Below are positions 13,149 to 27,215 of a DNA stretch of 64,000 nt, one piece after another. Both the position numbers and the translations under genes were made by a program. The stretch covers positions 160,816,226 to 160,880,225 of the forward strand of contig CM053031.1 in NCBI GenBank assembly GCA_028564925.1. The letters are read 5' to 3'. A model generated the notes under the pieces. The model was not told the origin of the DNA. It ran no database searches and saw only the letters and a list, made by a program, of their open reading frames with translations. This DNA is from Lithobates sylvaticus. Taxonomy: Eukaryota; Chordata; Amphibia; Anura; Ranidae. Position 1 is the stretch's first letter, and each line of letters begins with the position of its first letter.

Positions 13149-13741
13149 GACATTGTCTTTTTGAAATGTACCTGCCTACTCACAAACAAACTTTTTTGTA
13201 GAAAAGCACATAGGCAAGTATTTTCAGAAAATAAAATATCCATTTATTGTGGGTAACAAAATAAAGAGGAAGGCAACGCTGGAGAAACTTTTGGAATTTG
13301 CAAAGCCTTTTGGCCCCCAGGGCAGACATCAAGTCTGTGGAAAATAAAATTGTTAGCTTGAGGAGTCCATATAATTTGGAGCCCAATCTGGTCCAGGACC
13401 AGCAGCAGATGATATCTATGTCCCCAGGCTGTGGTACTACACCAGCCTGCACCTTCTGTCAGACCAGACTGAAGCCAGGTCATCACTTTCTTGTCTTCAC
13501 TGCAGCCTTCCCTCCAGGCTTCCCTGCACCCTTCTCTGCAGCCTTCCTTGGAGGCTGTGGCTCTGGTGGTGGACTTGTGGCAGTAGGAGGAGGAGGATGG
13601 GCAAGCTCACATACGTGGCTGTCAGCTGGCCCCTCAACCCCTTCTGAAGGGCCTGAGCAAAAATTCCCTCACAGAGGAGGCGTTGGCCCTCCTCCAATTT
13701 CTGAAATCTAGTGGCTAGATAGCAGCCATAGGCCTCTTCAG
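13149..13741. other. Unassigned DNA with a coding-like minus-strand stretch
   Basis: 13149-13290 is AT-rich. Around 13640-13700 the minus strand reads FQKLEEGQRLLCEGIFAQAL, which looks like a protein end but is too short to name. It may be part of the same DNA transposon as 10690-10857, split by the L1. Confidence 0.3.
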
Positions 13742-14274
13742 TAGCGATGGACGAACTTCTGACGGGACAGTTCGTAAACGCGATCGCGCGAACTTGCCCA
13801 AATGTTTGCGAACCGCAGGTTCATGGCAGGCCCCATTCATTTTTAATGGCAGGCGAACATTAAAAACCTCCGGGTCATATTTGCAGCCACAAAATACTTA
13901 CTAGCTGTGCACAACATGGACACTGACATACCAGAAGTATTAAGTGAATCTGGGATCGACAAGCATTCTTTTATTATCTGTGAAATTTTGTCAATTCAGG
14001 AGCGCATGAAGGCCATGGAGGAGAGGCAAGGTCAGGCCAGGCTATGAAGGGGGTGCAGGAGATGATCAGTGCCACAGTCAGGGCAGCGCAGTCCTGTGCC
14101 AGTGTCCCAGTGTGCCAACCTGTGCTTGAGCCCCTAGCCCCTCCCTCTGCCCGGCCCTTACCCCCACCTATGCAGGGCTCCACTGCGGTGGTCCGGAGGT
14201 GCCAGTCCAGTGCTGATCCTCAGCCATGGGGCTGGAACTGCCTGCTGATTGGCTTCTCCGCTGCTATCTCCCTC
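13742..14274. mobile_element. hAT element, left terminal region
   Basis: Begins TAGCGATGGACGAAC, followed by repeated GTTCG words and an inverted GCAGG..CCTGC-like stretch, as at other hAT ends in this window (28529, 40671). The hAT C-terminal coding lies 400 bp further in at 14681. The right half of this stretch (13900-14274) has no assignable coding. Its partner terminus is not identified. Confidence 0.5.
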
Positions 14275-14478
14275 ACTGACACCAGGACTGAGATAGAACA
14301 CTGACACCAGCACAGAGATAGAACACTGACACCAGCACAGAGATAGAGCACTGACACCAGCACTGAGATAGAGAGCACTGACACCAGCACTGAGATAGCG
14401 AGCACTGACACCAGCACAGAGATAGCGAGCACTGACACCAGCACCGAGATAGAGAGCACTGACACCAGCACTGACACC
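14275..14478. repeat. 25-bp minisatellite
   Basis: About eight units of CACTGACACCAGCACAGAGA plus TAGAA, with variants ending TAGAGAG or TAGCGAG. Confidence 0.9.
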
Positions 14479-14680
14479 AGCAAGTCACTGCGGGACCCAA
14501 AAATATGACACCGCTCAACCTCTTCAAACAGGAGGGTACTGGCATATAGTACGGTGTGCTTTTTTTTCTACAAGTGAGCCAAAGGTAGAAAAAAGGTCCA
14601 TGTGCTAGATTATATAAATCGTTTATACAGTTATGCATATACATGGTCTACTGGTCACATGTGTTGAATTCCTCCGAGAT

Positions 14681-15303
14681 CTATGCCTCATTAATTTTTA
14701 TGAATGTGAGGTAGTCAACACTGTCGTGAGCTAGGCGAGTGCGCTTATCGGTCACGATCCCCCCTGCTGCGCTGAACGTCCTTTCGGACAGGACACTGGA
14801 CAAGGGGCAAGCCAACAGTTCCATTGCAAATTGTGCAAGCTCTGGCCAGAGGTCAAGCCTGCCCACCCAGTAGTCCAGGGGTTCATCACTTCTCAGAGCG
14901 TTCACATCTGCCGTTAACCTGATGTAGTCGGACACCTGTCGGTCTAGGCGTTCCCTGATGCTGGATCCGGATGACACCTGTCGATGGGTCGGCTGAAAGA
15001 ATGATCTCGTATCAGAAGTGACCAACACATCTTCAAACCACCCTTTTCTTGCAGGCGCTGTTGGATTGGTACTCGCAACTCTTTCTCTGGGAGTGGAAAT
15101 TCCTCTGTCAACGCACGCAAAAGCAGAATGCAGCATTTCTCTAAGCAAGGCATGGAAGTGCTCCATTCTGACAGCCCTCTGTGATGGTGGTAAAATTTCC
15201 GCCATTTTTTGTTTGTACTGGGGGTCTAAGTACGTTGCCACCCAGTACTCATCCTTGACCTTTATGCTTTTTATACGGGGGTCCCTCTTAAAACACTGGA
15301 GCA
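14681..15303 (-). pseudogene. hAT transposase C-terminus
   Basis: About 205 codons reading out of the L1 junction: DPRIKSIKVKDEYWVATYLDP, then the hAT dimerisation domain with WPELAQFAMELLACPLSSVLSERTFSAAG (shown in two overlapping words, WPELAQFAMELLACP and SSVLSERTFSAAG) and DSVDYLTFIKINEA before the stop. The Glu of SERTFS is the third catalytic residue of the family. The rest of the gene is cut off at about 15303 by the L1 that starts there. BED-finger coding of a similar hAT sits at 24660-25691, but the middle third is missing, so one original copy cannot be proven. Confidence 0.8.
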
Positions 15304-15443
15304 TTTCCGGTTCCGGCGCCGTATGTGAGAGCAGGGGAACCCGGAGGCTCCGCACAGCCCGCAGATAATACAGCATTCAAAACCCAGACGCAGCCCCCGA
15401 ACGGCCGGAAAACCTCTCACACGGCTCCCACACTCAGCCGTGA

Positions 15444-16520
15444 ATGGAGCGGTACCTGTCACAGCCGCGCTCTCGTTCCGGCTCACGATCGCGGGACGGC
15501 TCTCCCTCTCCCTCAGATTCACATACGCTGCCTAAGATGGCCGCGGCAGCACACACAGCTGCTCCCGTTCAGGCCGCTCTGGTGCCACTCCCCCCTAACA
15601 ATACTCCTGAGGGCAGACAGTCAGGGAATGAGGGAATGGACATCTCTATCTCAGGAAGCCAGGAACCCCTCAACCCTCCTGACAGGATAGCACAAGCAGT
15701 GGCAGCTATACTCCTGCCCACTATCACAGCTGCAGTGGACAGAGCAGTAGCTGAAGGTATACAGCAGCTGAGGAAGGAACTGGGGGAACACTCACGGAGG
15801 CTGAACACAGCAGAGGAGCGTATATCATCTGTGGAAGATGATCAATACAATATGAGCGCAGCAATGGAAAAATTTGTTCTAGATCAACAACATCTGCACG
15901 ATCGAATGGAAGACCTCGAGAATCGTTCCAGGAGGAACAATTTACGAATAATCGGCCTCCCGGAATCGTTTAAACAGGATTCACTGCTCAACCTCTGTTC
16001 CACCATCATACCGGAAGATCTCGGCTTAAATCGCAGCTGCACGGTAGAAAGGGCTCATCGGATTGGAGCCCCCTCCACTGATAACAAGCGTCCACGTCCG
16101 GTAATCGCCAAATACCTCAATTACGCTGACCGCACGGATATTCTCCAAAGTTTCAGAAAGTCAAGATCTACCATAATAGAAGGTCACAAGCTGTTAATAT
16201 TCGCAGACTACTCTGCAGAGGTGTCCCGCAAACGAAAAGAATTTCAGCCGACCTGCGCAGAACTTTACAAGAGAAACGTGCGTTTCACGCTAGCATACCC
16301 AGCGACGCTGCGATTTAAAGCCCCAGACGGGGAGCAACTCACATTCCAGTCACCAGACAAGGCCAATGCATTCCTCCGCACACTCCTGACCAAACAAGTT
16401 ACCTCTGATTCATATGCAGACAAGGTAAAGCAGGGGCCGAGAGATCAACGGAGCCCCAGGAAAGACCCCCCCAAACGTCTGAAACCCACCTCTCTACCAG
16501 ACCACGCAGCCTTTCGCTGA
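15444..16520 (+). CDS. L1 ORF1 protein, intact
   Basis: 358 residues. The N-terminal 75 are basic and Ser/Pro-rich (SQPRSRSGSRSRDGSPSPSD). A coiled coil spans about 85-165 (RKELGEHSRRLNTAEERISS, then MEKFVLDQQHLHDRMEDLEN), through which these proteins trimerise. The RRM-like region starts SRRNNLRIIGLPES at about 162 and includes AHRIGAP and PRPVIAKYLNYADR. A C-terminal domain follows (FADYSAEVSRKRKEF, RFTLAYPATLRF, AFLRTLL). This is the order of the Transposase_22 family of L1 RNA chaperones. It binds LINE RNA in cis to form the retrotransposition particle. No break is visible. Inactive in practice, because the neighbouring ORF2 is truncated. Confidence 0.9.
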   Translation: MERYLSQPRSRSGSRSRDGSPSPSDSHTLPKMAAAAHTAAPVQAALVPLPPNNTPEGRQSGNEGMDISISGSQEPLNPPDRIAQAVAAILLPTITAAVDRAVAEGIQQLRKELGEHSRRLNTAEERISSVEDDQYNMSAAMEKFVLDQQHLHDRMEDLENRSRRNNLRIIGLPESFKQDSLLNLCSTIIPEDLGLNRSCTVERAHRIGAPSTDNKRPRPVIAKYLNYADRTDILQSFRKSRSTIIEGHKLLIFADYSAEVSRKRKEFQPTCAELYKRNVRFTLAYPATLRFKAPDGEQLTFQSPDKANAFLRTLLTKQVTSDSYADKVKQGPRDQRSPRKDPPKRLKPTSLPDHAAFR

Positions 16521-17172
16521 ATTCGAATGCCAACTCTCTTTACGGCTATAAAAAGGTATGGGTAGGGTTCTGTTGAACACTGATGTCTCCCCACTTACTT
16601 ATAGTGCCACCTTAATGGCCGGTGGGCTGACTCTGTTACCCTTCCTCAAACTGCTATCGTTAACGAGGACATTCTACGTTTTTCTATATTGAATGGTTCT
16701 TTGTTATTTCAAAATGTTTATGCTATTTCTTAATAAGTAACAAGCTTACATCATGCGCTCAAATCCCTCTGGGAAACCCTATGCAATTTCTTCACATAAG
16801 GCCACTTCTTTAAATTCTCAACAGCCGCAGGAGGGGCAGACCACCCCATCATTGCGCACTCTCCAAACAAGAGGGGCAGCGCCAAAATCCCTCTTTAATT
16901 ATTCCTATATACTGCGGGCTGTCGGCACACCGGGTGTGGAAATTGCATGCGGAAAAAAAGTGAAGTCGCAATATCTTTTATTTTTCATTATTGACCCTTA
17001 CTATCTATGTTACCCCTCTTTCCCTAGCCCTTTCCCCCTCTCTGAGAAAGGAAGGTTCCTCCAAACACCCAGATGGCAACTTATTTCAAATACCACTACC
17101 TTGATCCCAGAATACCTATTGAAGGTAAGATACGCTTACATCGCTGTACATACCACCTTTCCCACTTGACCA
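16521..17172 (+). other. L1 inter-ORF region
   Basis: No ORF longer than about 140 codons, and none with recognisable content. It is about 650 bp, an unusually long gap for L1 but usual for the Tx1-like L1s in this window. Confidence 0.6.
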
Positions 17173-17916
17173 ATGCAGTCCATTCGCATAACATCCTGGA
17201 ATGTTAAAGGATTACGCTCCCCTAGGAAACGTATGGCAGTGCTCAGACAATTAAAAAGACTAAAAGTAGACATAGCCTTGCTCCAGGAGTCGCACCTGAA
17301 AGAAAACGACTTCCCTCGCATGCAGAAGCTTTGGGTAGGTAAGGTACTGGGCTCGCCGTCCAAGGGTCACAAGGCAGGCACACTCATACTATTGCACAAG
17401 AGCTTAACCTATGATTTACTTTCTATCGATAAAGACGAGGAGGGTAGGCTCATATCTATTCTTCTCAAATTCCCAACCAGCGAAATTAGATTGACTAACA
17501 TCTATGCCCCGAATTCCCCAGACAAGACCTATTTCAATGAACTGACGGTTTCACTAGCAAACGACCTAAACACCCCACACCTCATTGGGGGAGACTTTAA
17601 TTCGACCGTTAACGACGGAGAAGATAGGTCGAGTCCCATACATCGTCATAAGGCACCTTCACCAACCCAACACACCTACCTTTATCATATGATCCATGCC
17701 CTTGGATTGACAGACATCTGGAGACTCGCCCACCCCCTAGACAAAGAATATACTTTCTTCTCCCCAGTCCACAAATCTTTTGCAAGACTTGACTACTTCT
17801 TCTGCTCTCACTCCTTGATCCACAAGGTGAGGGATTCCCATATCCATGACCTGGTTATATCAGATCACTCACCTATTACTGTCACACTTGACAATCTGAG
17901 ATCTAAACTATTAAAA
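17173..17916 (+). pseudogene. L1 ORF2, endonuclease domain only
   Basis: About 245 codons of APE-type endonuclease with the expected catalytic residues: SWNVKGL (Asn near 9), LLQESHL (Glu near 39), TNIYAPNS (Tyr near 115), GGDFNSTV (Asp/Asn near 141), ARLDYFFCS and ISDHSPITV (Asp-His near 233). Coding stops at LRSKLLK because unrelated sequence starts at 17919. The reverse transcriptase is absent, so the domain survives only as a 5' fragment. Confidence 0.85.
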
Positions 17917-17918
17917 TG

Positions 17919-18900
17919 ATTTGCGCTCATGTGCAATAAAAATAAAAAACACAGTCCTGATCAATAAATACACATTGCAATCCTGCACCAAGTGCTATAA
18001 GTGTATAAAATAGTGTAAAAGTGCTGAATAAATAAAGTGTGAACTGAGTGAATGAATAACAAATCACTGCCAAAAATGCTAATAAAAAAGTGCTAAATAT
18101 GCTAATGTCCACAAATAGGTGATAGAACACGGCCCAAATAGGCCAGAAGTGAGTAAATATAAAATGAGAGAGGTAAAACAGTCTAATATTGGACTACAAT
18201 GACAAAGTCCAAAAGGTGACTGGTGCTGTTCGTTGGTGTAGAACACGTTCCTCAAACTCTATGGGAAACGGTGTGTCGTAACCAAACAGTGATGGTAAAG
18301 TGGTTCAGACTCCACATTGGGATGTGGTGGATGTGTGGGAATGGGATCCTTAAGCGTGCTCTCTAGACTCTCACCTGAAAGCACGCATTCAAAAGCGTGA
18401 GTAGATGCAGGAAGTATATCTTGTCTTGTCTTTGCTCCTCAGACCCATCCGTTTCCACCGATTTCCACCACTGGGGGCTGTATAATCTTCACTATCCTCC
18501 TTAGATAATACTGTTCACTGGATAACTCAGATAGACAGGGACTCTTACCCAGAGTCCTGTATCAAATTGGCGTTGGCCTTCCAGCCCGATAGGCCCGTCA
18601 ACCAGTGGGGGATACAAATAAAAAAGAGGGGACCCAATAGTGAAGTACGTCTTCAACAAAATATTTAATAAATGGATAAAAGATTCTTACATAAAAAATG
18701 AATAATTCCAGCAGCTAACAGCAGATAGATGCAAGTCTCACAATACTTCCGGTATCTGGTCCGGCCACTCCCTACGTTTCGTCACATGCACGTGACTTCA
18801 TCAGGGGAGATTTTTTATGTAAGAATCTTTTATCCATTTATTAAATATTTTGTTGAAGACGTACTTCACTATTGGGTCCCCTCTTTTTTATTTGTATGTG
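17919..18900 (-). mobile_element. Penelope-like tail fragment with inverted repeat
   Basis: Non-coding. Short A-rich words (AATAAATAAAGTG and similar) fill 17930-18100. An 84-bp inverted repeat pairs 18610-18693 with 18814-18897 (arm ATACAAATAAAAAAGAGGGG). The 120-bp loop carries a hammerhead-like core at 18776-18804. The arm word ATAC-AAAAAAGAGG and the TTTATTAAA stretch resemble the long terminal repeats of the full Penelope-like element at 43318-49766. Assignment is by this similarity and the ribozyme-like core; no RT coding is present. Confidence 0.5.
18776..18804 (-). ncRNA. Hammerhead-ribozyme-like core
   Basis: On the minus strand: CTGATGA, then a stem (GTCAC paired with GTGAC around a short loop), then GAAAC. 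CUGAUGA and GAAA are the two invariant halves of the hammerhead core, and a 5-bp perfect stem II joins them. I could not find a convincing stem III followed by a cleavage triplet in the next 40 bases, so it may be degenerate. Hammerheads are known in Penelope-like elements. Confidence 0.45.
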
Positions 18901-18904
18901 CCTT

Positions 18905-18985
18905 CTTAAGGCGTGCCTTAACATGTGCATGTGCCTTCTTAAGGCCTTCTTAACATGTGCCTTCTTAAGGCGGTCGTCCCTAGGT
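18905..18985 (-). pseudogene. hAT BED-finger scrap, partly triplicated
   Basis: The minus strand encodes THLGTTALRRHM, matching the BED-finger coding at 24943-24985. The word CATGTGCCTTCTTAAGG occurs about three times in a row. No further hAT coding follows on either side. Confidence 0.6.
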
Positions 18986-19159
18986 GAGTATATAAAATAA
19001 GGATTGCGCTAGCTATTACCACCAATCATCTGTTTAAATCAAATATTAGTATAATAGGTTTGGTTATTAGGTTAGGTTATTCAAGCCTTGCCAATTTTTA
19101 CATCTAAGCTTTTCCTATACCGTACCTATATAGTTATGTACCATCAGTATATGCGACTA
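18986..19159. other. AT-rich spacer
   Basis: Short stretch between the hAT scrap and the satellite. No feature recognised. Confidence 0.5.
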
Positions 19160-23513
<4,354 letters not shown>

Positions 23514-23985
23514 GTAAGAGGCAGAGCCGCAGAGGTGACTTACCACCAATCAATCGATCGATTACCCCTCCTCACGTCGCGGTCGCAAGGTTCCTCACAA
23601 AGTATGCCTCCTCCAGCAATGCCTTGCCTCAGAGAGCTCCTCCCCCGCCTTCACTGGATTGGTTTGTGTGTTTTTTTTACTGTCCGCCCCGCCTCCCTTA
23701 CAGTCTCTCTGGCTCTGGATAGGCGGGGGCGGACACAAACAGTCTCAAAGCGCCGCTTCAGCCTTCTCTCACTCACGGCCTCTCCTCCCCCCTCGTAGGT
23801 GGTGAAAGCCCCCCTCCCCATGGCATGATGATGAACCCGACAGTGATCCACGCCACACACCCCGGACAGTCAGGTGGGCCCCTCACTGGGCGGGCAGACG
23901 GCCGATGGGCCCCCTGAACTGGTGGAGAACTACAGGGCCCAGTCGCACTTGCGACTGTTGCGACCCTAATAATTCCGCCACTGCA
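23514..23985. other. GC-rich unassigned DNA
   Basis: No coding frame I trust. The right end reads, on the minus strand, CAGTGGCGGAATTATTAGGG, then GTCGCAACAGTCGC, which looks like a hAT-type terminus (CAGTGGCGG). I found no matching 8-bp duplication, so an element is not claimed. Confidence 0.35.
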
Positions 23986-24060
23986 CGCGACTATCAACAG
24001 CTCACGCAACTATCAACCGCCTATGTGATTATCAACAGCCTATGCGACTAAGTACCATCA
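23986..24060. repeat. Satellite edge, right side
   Basis: GCGACTATCAACAGCTCACG-type units, the same as at 19160-19380. Confidence 0.8.
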
Positions 24061-24171
24061 GGCTCTGCAGTTATATACCATCAACCTGTGCGGTTGTATT
24101 GCGATTATATTCCCTTGATCAATTCATATAGTAAGCCTAATAACTGATCACTATGTGCATCTTGACAAACA

Positions 24172-24172
<1 letters not shown>
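24061..24172. other. AT-rich spacer
   Basis: Degenerate satellite edge followed by AT-rich sequence; no feature seen. Confidence 0.4.

Positions 24173-24213
<41 letters not shown>
24173..24213. repeat. (TA)n microsatellite
   Basis: About 20 uninterrupted TA dinucleotides. Confidence 0.95.
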
Positions 24214-24218
<5 letters not shown>

Positions 24219-24655
24219 CAAAAAATGTCCACAATGAATAATCACTTCTGTGTGAATCCGTTTCTGTTTTGTTGAAAAAATATTCTATTAATCATAAAAG
24301 TGCAACTCCTTGAGAAAAAATGTAATAAAAATATTGTGCTCTATTACACTGAATGTCCCCAGTGAGTGATCTCTTCTGTTTGTAAAGTGATTCCTCCTCC
24401 ACCAAACACAAAATATATATAGTGACTTCACCACCACCTGCTGCAATGGCCACTCCCCAGAAATCTCAAACAGTTACGCCTGTGGTTCATTTGGGATAAC
24501 CAATCCGCTTTAGGGCTTCACCACCAATTTCTCCAGGGATTATATGTGTGCTCCTTACTCCGGTATTATCTCATGAAAATATATAAATGACCATCATGGT
24601 GTAGTATGTCAAAAATTTATTAAAAATAAAGATTAAAAATTGCACAAACTCACAT
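24214..24655. mobile_element. Possible Penelope-like tail
   Basis: Non-coding and A-rich with ordered short words. It ends near GTCAAAAATTTATTAAAAAT, where it abuts hAT coding at 24660. Word style resembles 17919-18100 and the Penelope repeats at 43318-43615, but the match is by eye only. Confidence 0.3.
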
Positions 24656-24659
24656 TTTG

Positions 24660-25691
24660 AGGTGCCTGCAAGCCGGCACTGAGCTGATCCAGCCTTGTGT
24701 ATTAGAGGGGGTTCAGGTTCGCACCCTGGTCCGTGTACCTCCCTCCTTGTAGCAGCGTGCATTCCACTGTGGCCGGTGTTCGTTCCACACCTCGTTGCTG
24801 GACCGGACATGATGGAAGGTGGAGTGGAGGACAATTCTGAGGAGAGAGGAGAAGGAGAAGTAGAAGAGGCTGGACGGTGAGAGCCTGGAGTGTGGCTTTG
24901 TGGGTTCTGATGGCGTTGCTCCCACTGGGCTCGGTGATGGCAGCTCATGTGCCTTCTTAAGGTGGTTGTCCCTAGGTGAGTGTTGGGCTTACTGCGACTT
25001 ATGCGTTGACTGCAAAGGCTGCAGATGGCAACACTATTGTTAGCAACGGACACGTTAAAAAAAGCCCACACTGCGGAGCCGGTGTCCTGGGAGCGCCAGA
25101 TGTGACCGTACATGGTTGATGGCTCGCTCCTGATACATTAGCAGTCTGGTCTGTCCCTCCTGTGCAATGTAAGTTCCGCCTGCTTCTCCTCCCTATCTGC
25201 TGGTCCATCTCTCCCTCTGAACTCCCCTCCTCTCTCTCTATTGTGGGCACCCACGTGACGTCCCTAGACACGTCATCATCAACGTCACCTTCCCCACCAC
25301 TATAATTAGAGATCTTGGAGTAGGCAGCAACAGCGGGGACCAACCTCCTTGGGCTGATCTGGGTACTGTCGTCAGACTGCTGAGTGGCGGCTGTTGCTAC
25401 CTCCTCTTCCTGATCCAATGCCAAGAACTCAAGCGGAGGGTATATGGTGGTGGTGGAGTTGGTGGTAGTGTCTTTGGGGGTGCACACAGCAGAGAGTGAA
25501 GAGGGTGCAGATAGAGAGGATAAGGAGGGTGCAGAAGAGTAAGGCTGAGTGAGCCACTCAACCAAGTCTGGTGCGTCCTTTGACATAATCGAACGCACCT
25601 TCTGCAACTTCCCACTTTGGCTGAAGCCTGGTGCTCCTGCCCTACCCCTACCACCCCTGCGGAAGGGCCTGCCTCTTCCTCTGCCTGTCAT
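24660..25691 (-). pseudogene. hAT transposase N-terminal half with BED finger
   Basis: Starts at an ATG at 25691 with MTGRGRGRPFRRGGRGRAG, a basic Gly/Arg head also seen in the intact hAT at 34325. Ser-rich and acidic linkers follow (SKDAPDLVEWLTQPY, DVTWVP). The BED zinc finger near 25070-24930 reads AVWAFFNVSVANNSVAIC, then SLCSQRISRSKP, then HLGTTTLRRHM and CHH (CxxC..HxxxxH). The frame shifts once near 25085-25110, just before the finger. Coding ends near 24660 against unrelated A-rich DNA, so the RNase H-like domain is missing. Confidence 0.8.
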
Positions 25692-26296
25692 TTTTTAAAT
25701 GACCCTGTGACAAAAGTCTCTAGAGAAGTGCAGTATATGTGGAAGAAGGTATATAACACCCCGCTTCAATCTGTCGTTTTGGGGGGCCACTGGTCTATCA
25801 CACCAGTTATAATACTTTTTTCTAATTGCGTTTTTCACTCTTTGTAGTATCGCTGCAGAACCGCTCAGCAGTCACAATGCTGCACAGTAGAAATGCACTA
25901 TACTATGCGTTTTATATTTGAAAGTATTTTATACGTGTATTACACCCCTATATACTGCACACCAAATAGTACACCTATACCAGTCCTTAAAAGGACTTTT
26001 GTGGACCTATATTCGTTAGCAATTTGCGCTACAATCTGTCCCTGCAACACACAGCAACCTCTCCCTACACTGACAAAAGAGCTGCAGAACCGCTCAGCAG
26101 TCACAATGCTGCACAGTAGAAATGCACTATAATATGCTTTCTATATTTGAAAGTATATTATAAGTGTATTACACCCCTATATACTGTACACGTATACCAG
26201 TCCTTAAAAGGACTTTTGTGGACCTAATAGCTAGTGATTACAGACTGTCCCTGCTCGACACAGCAACCTCTCTCCCTACACTGACAAAAGACAGCT
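25692..26296. repeat. hAT leader with ~217-bp tandem repeat
   Basis: Directly upstream (minus sense) of the hAT start codon. Two to three copies of a block containing CAGTCCTTAAAAGGACTTTT, an imperfect palindrome, and ACACAGCAACCTCTCCCTAC; the landmark recurs 217 bp apart (25980 and 26198). The region 25692-25850 holds no repeat I can name. Confidence 0.7.
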
Positions 26297-26820
26297 GCAG
26301 AATGTCCCGGCTGCGTTGGGGACCTCTTCCTCCTCCTCTGCCTTCGCCTTGTGCTTCCACCGTACCCCCGCTGTCAGGTGGGAATACCACCATCAGCCCG
26401 TCTACCAGCGTGCGCTTGTACTCGCACATCTTACGATCATGCTCCAGTGAGGTAATTAAGGACGGTACGTTGTCCTTGTAACGGGGATCCAGCAGGGTGG
26501 CCACCCAGTAATCAGCACCAGTTAGAATGTGGGCAACTCTGCGATTGTTGCGGAGACACTGCAGCATGTAATCGCTCATGTGTGCCAGGCTGCCCAGAGG
26601 CAACGAAAAGCTGTCGTCTGTGTCCTCTGTATCCCCCCAGCCACGCAACAGTGATGGCCATGAGCTGGTCTGGGTGCCACCCTGCTGTGAACATGGTTCC
26701 TCCTCCTCCATCTCCTCATCCTCCACCTTGTCATCCTCCAAAACTGTGCCCTTGCTGCCGGACAATTGTGTACCTGGCGTTTGTTGGTGCAGGAACATAC
26801 CCTCATAGCCACTTGTGTAT
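26297..26820 (-). pseudogene. hAT transposase middle fragment
   Basis: About 170 codons almost identical in order to the hAT at 62.5-64 kb: LSGSKGTVLEDD, EEPCSQQGGTQTSSWPSLL, SLPLGSLAHMSDYMLQCLRN and ADYWVATLLDPRYKDNVPSL. The fragment is bounded on the left by leader-type tandem repeats (junction at CCCGGCTGCGTTGG) and on the right by another tandem repeat. It is therefore an internally deleted derivative lacking both the N-terminal finger and the dimerisation domain. Confidence 0.75.
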
Positions 26821-27055
26821 CTCACACCTACAGAAATGCAGAAAATGCTATTCAAAAAAAAATTTTTGCCCTAAAAAAAAATGTATTCGAATAGCACAAT
26901 AGAAGAAAAATATATAAATTGTGTATCTCACACCTCCAGATATGCAGAAAACACTGCAAAAAAATTTTTTTTGCACTAAATGTGTGTTTTTGCAATAGCA
27001 GAATACACCCAGAGTATGTAAACGGTGTATCTCACACCTACAGAAATGCAGAAAA
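26821..27055. repeat. ~211-bp dimeric tandem repeat, left part
   Basis: Alternating half-units: TATCTCACACCTACAGAAAT..GCTATTCAAAA and TATCTCACACCTCCAGATAT..ACACTGCAAAA. The array is interrupted at about 27055 by the DIRS element and resumes at 53588-54085. Confidence 0.85.
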
Positions 27056-27059
27056 CCGG

Positions 27060-27215
27060 AAAATTGTATACTTACCTTTCCGTAATTTTCCTTTCCTGCC
27101 GCATCTTCATGGCAGCATACACTCTGTGTTGTGACTCCGCCTCCACAACCTGATAGGACCACATAACTATAAGTTAACGATACGGCCCCTGCCCCAGCAT
27201 TCTCCGTATATATAT
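27060..27215 (+). repeat. DIRS left inverted terminal repeat
   Basis: Contains CATGGCAGCATACACTCTG and, further in, CCTGATAGGACCACATAACT. The reverse complement of these words lies at 53470-53587. Confidence 0.8.

Larger units (their letters stand above)
15304..17918 (+). mobile_element. L1-clade LINE, 5' half
   Basis: Starts with a GC-rich 5' untranslated region (15304-15443), followed by ORF1, a ~650-bp inter-ORF region (16521-17172) and the endonuclease part of ORF2. It ends abruptly at about 17918, where Penelope-like tail sequence begins. The 5' end abuts hAT transposase coding, so the LINE inserted into a hAT gene. ORF1 is uninterrupted; ORF2 lacks the reverse transcriptase. Confidence 0.8.

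Noticed and set aside
13298-13711. 137-codon plus-strand frame
   Set aside because: Low-complexity Gly/Pro reading; the minus strand has equally good short frames, and no domain is recognised.
23925-23985. CAGTGGCGG terminus suggesting a hAT element spanning 22318-23985
   Set aside because: The left side also starts CAGTGG, but the 8-bp flanks (CACCAATG and CACGCGAC) do not match, and the left word is part of the array unit.
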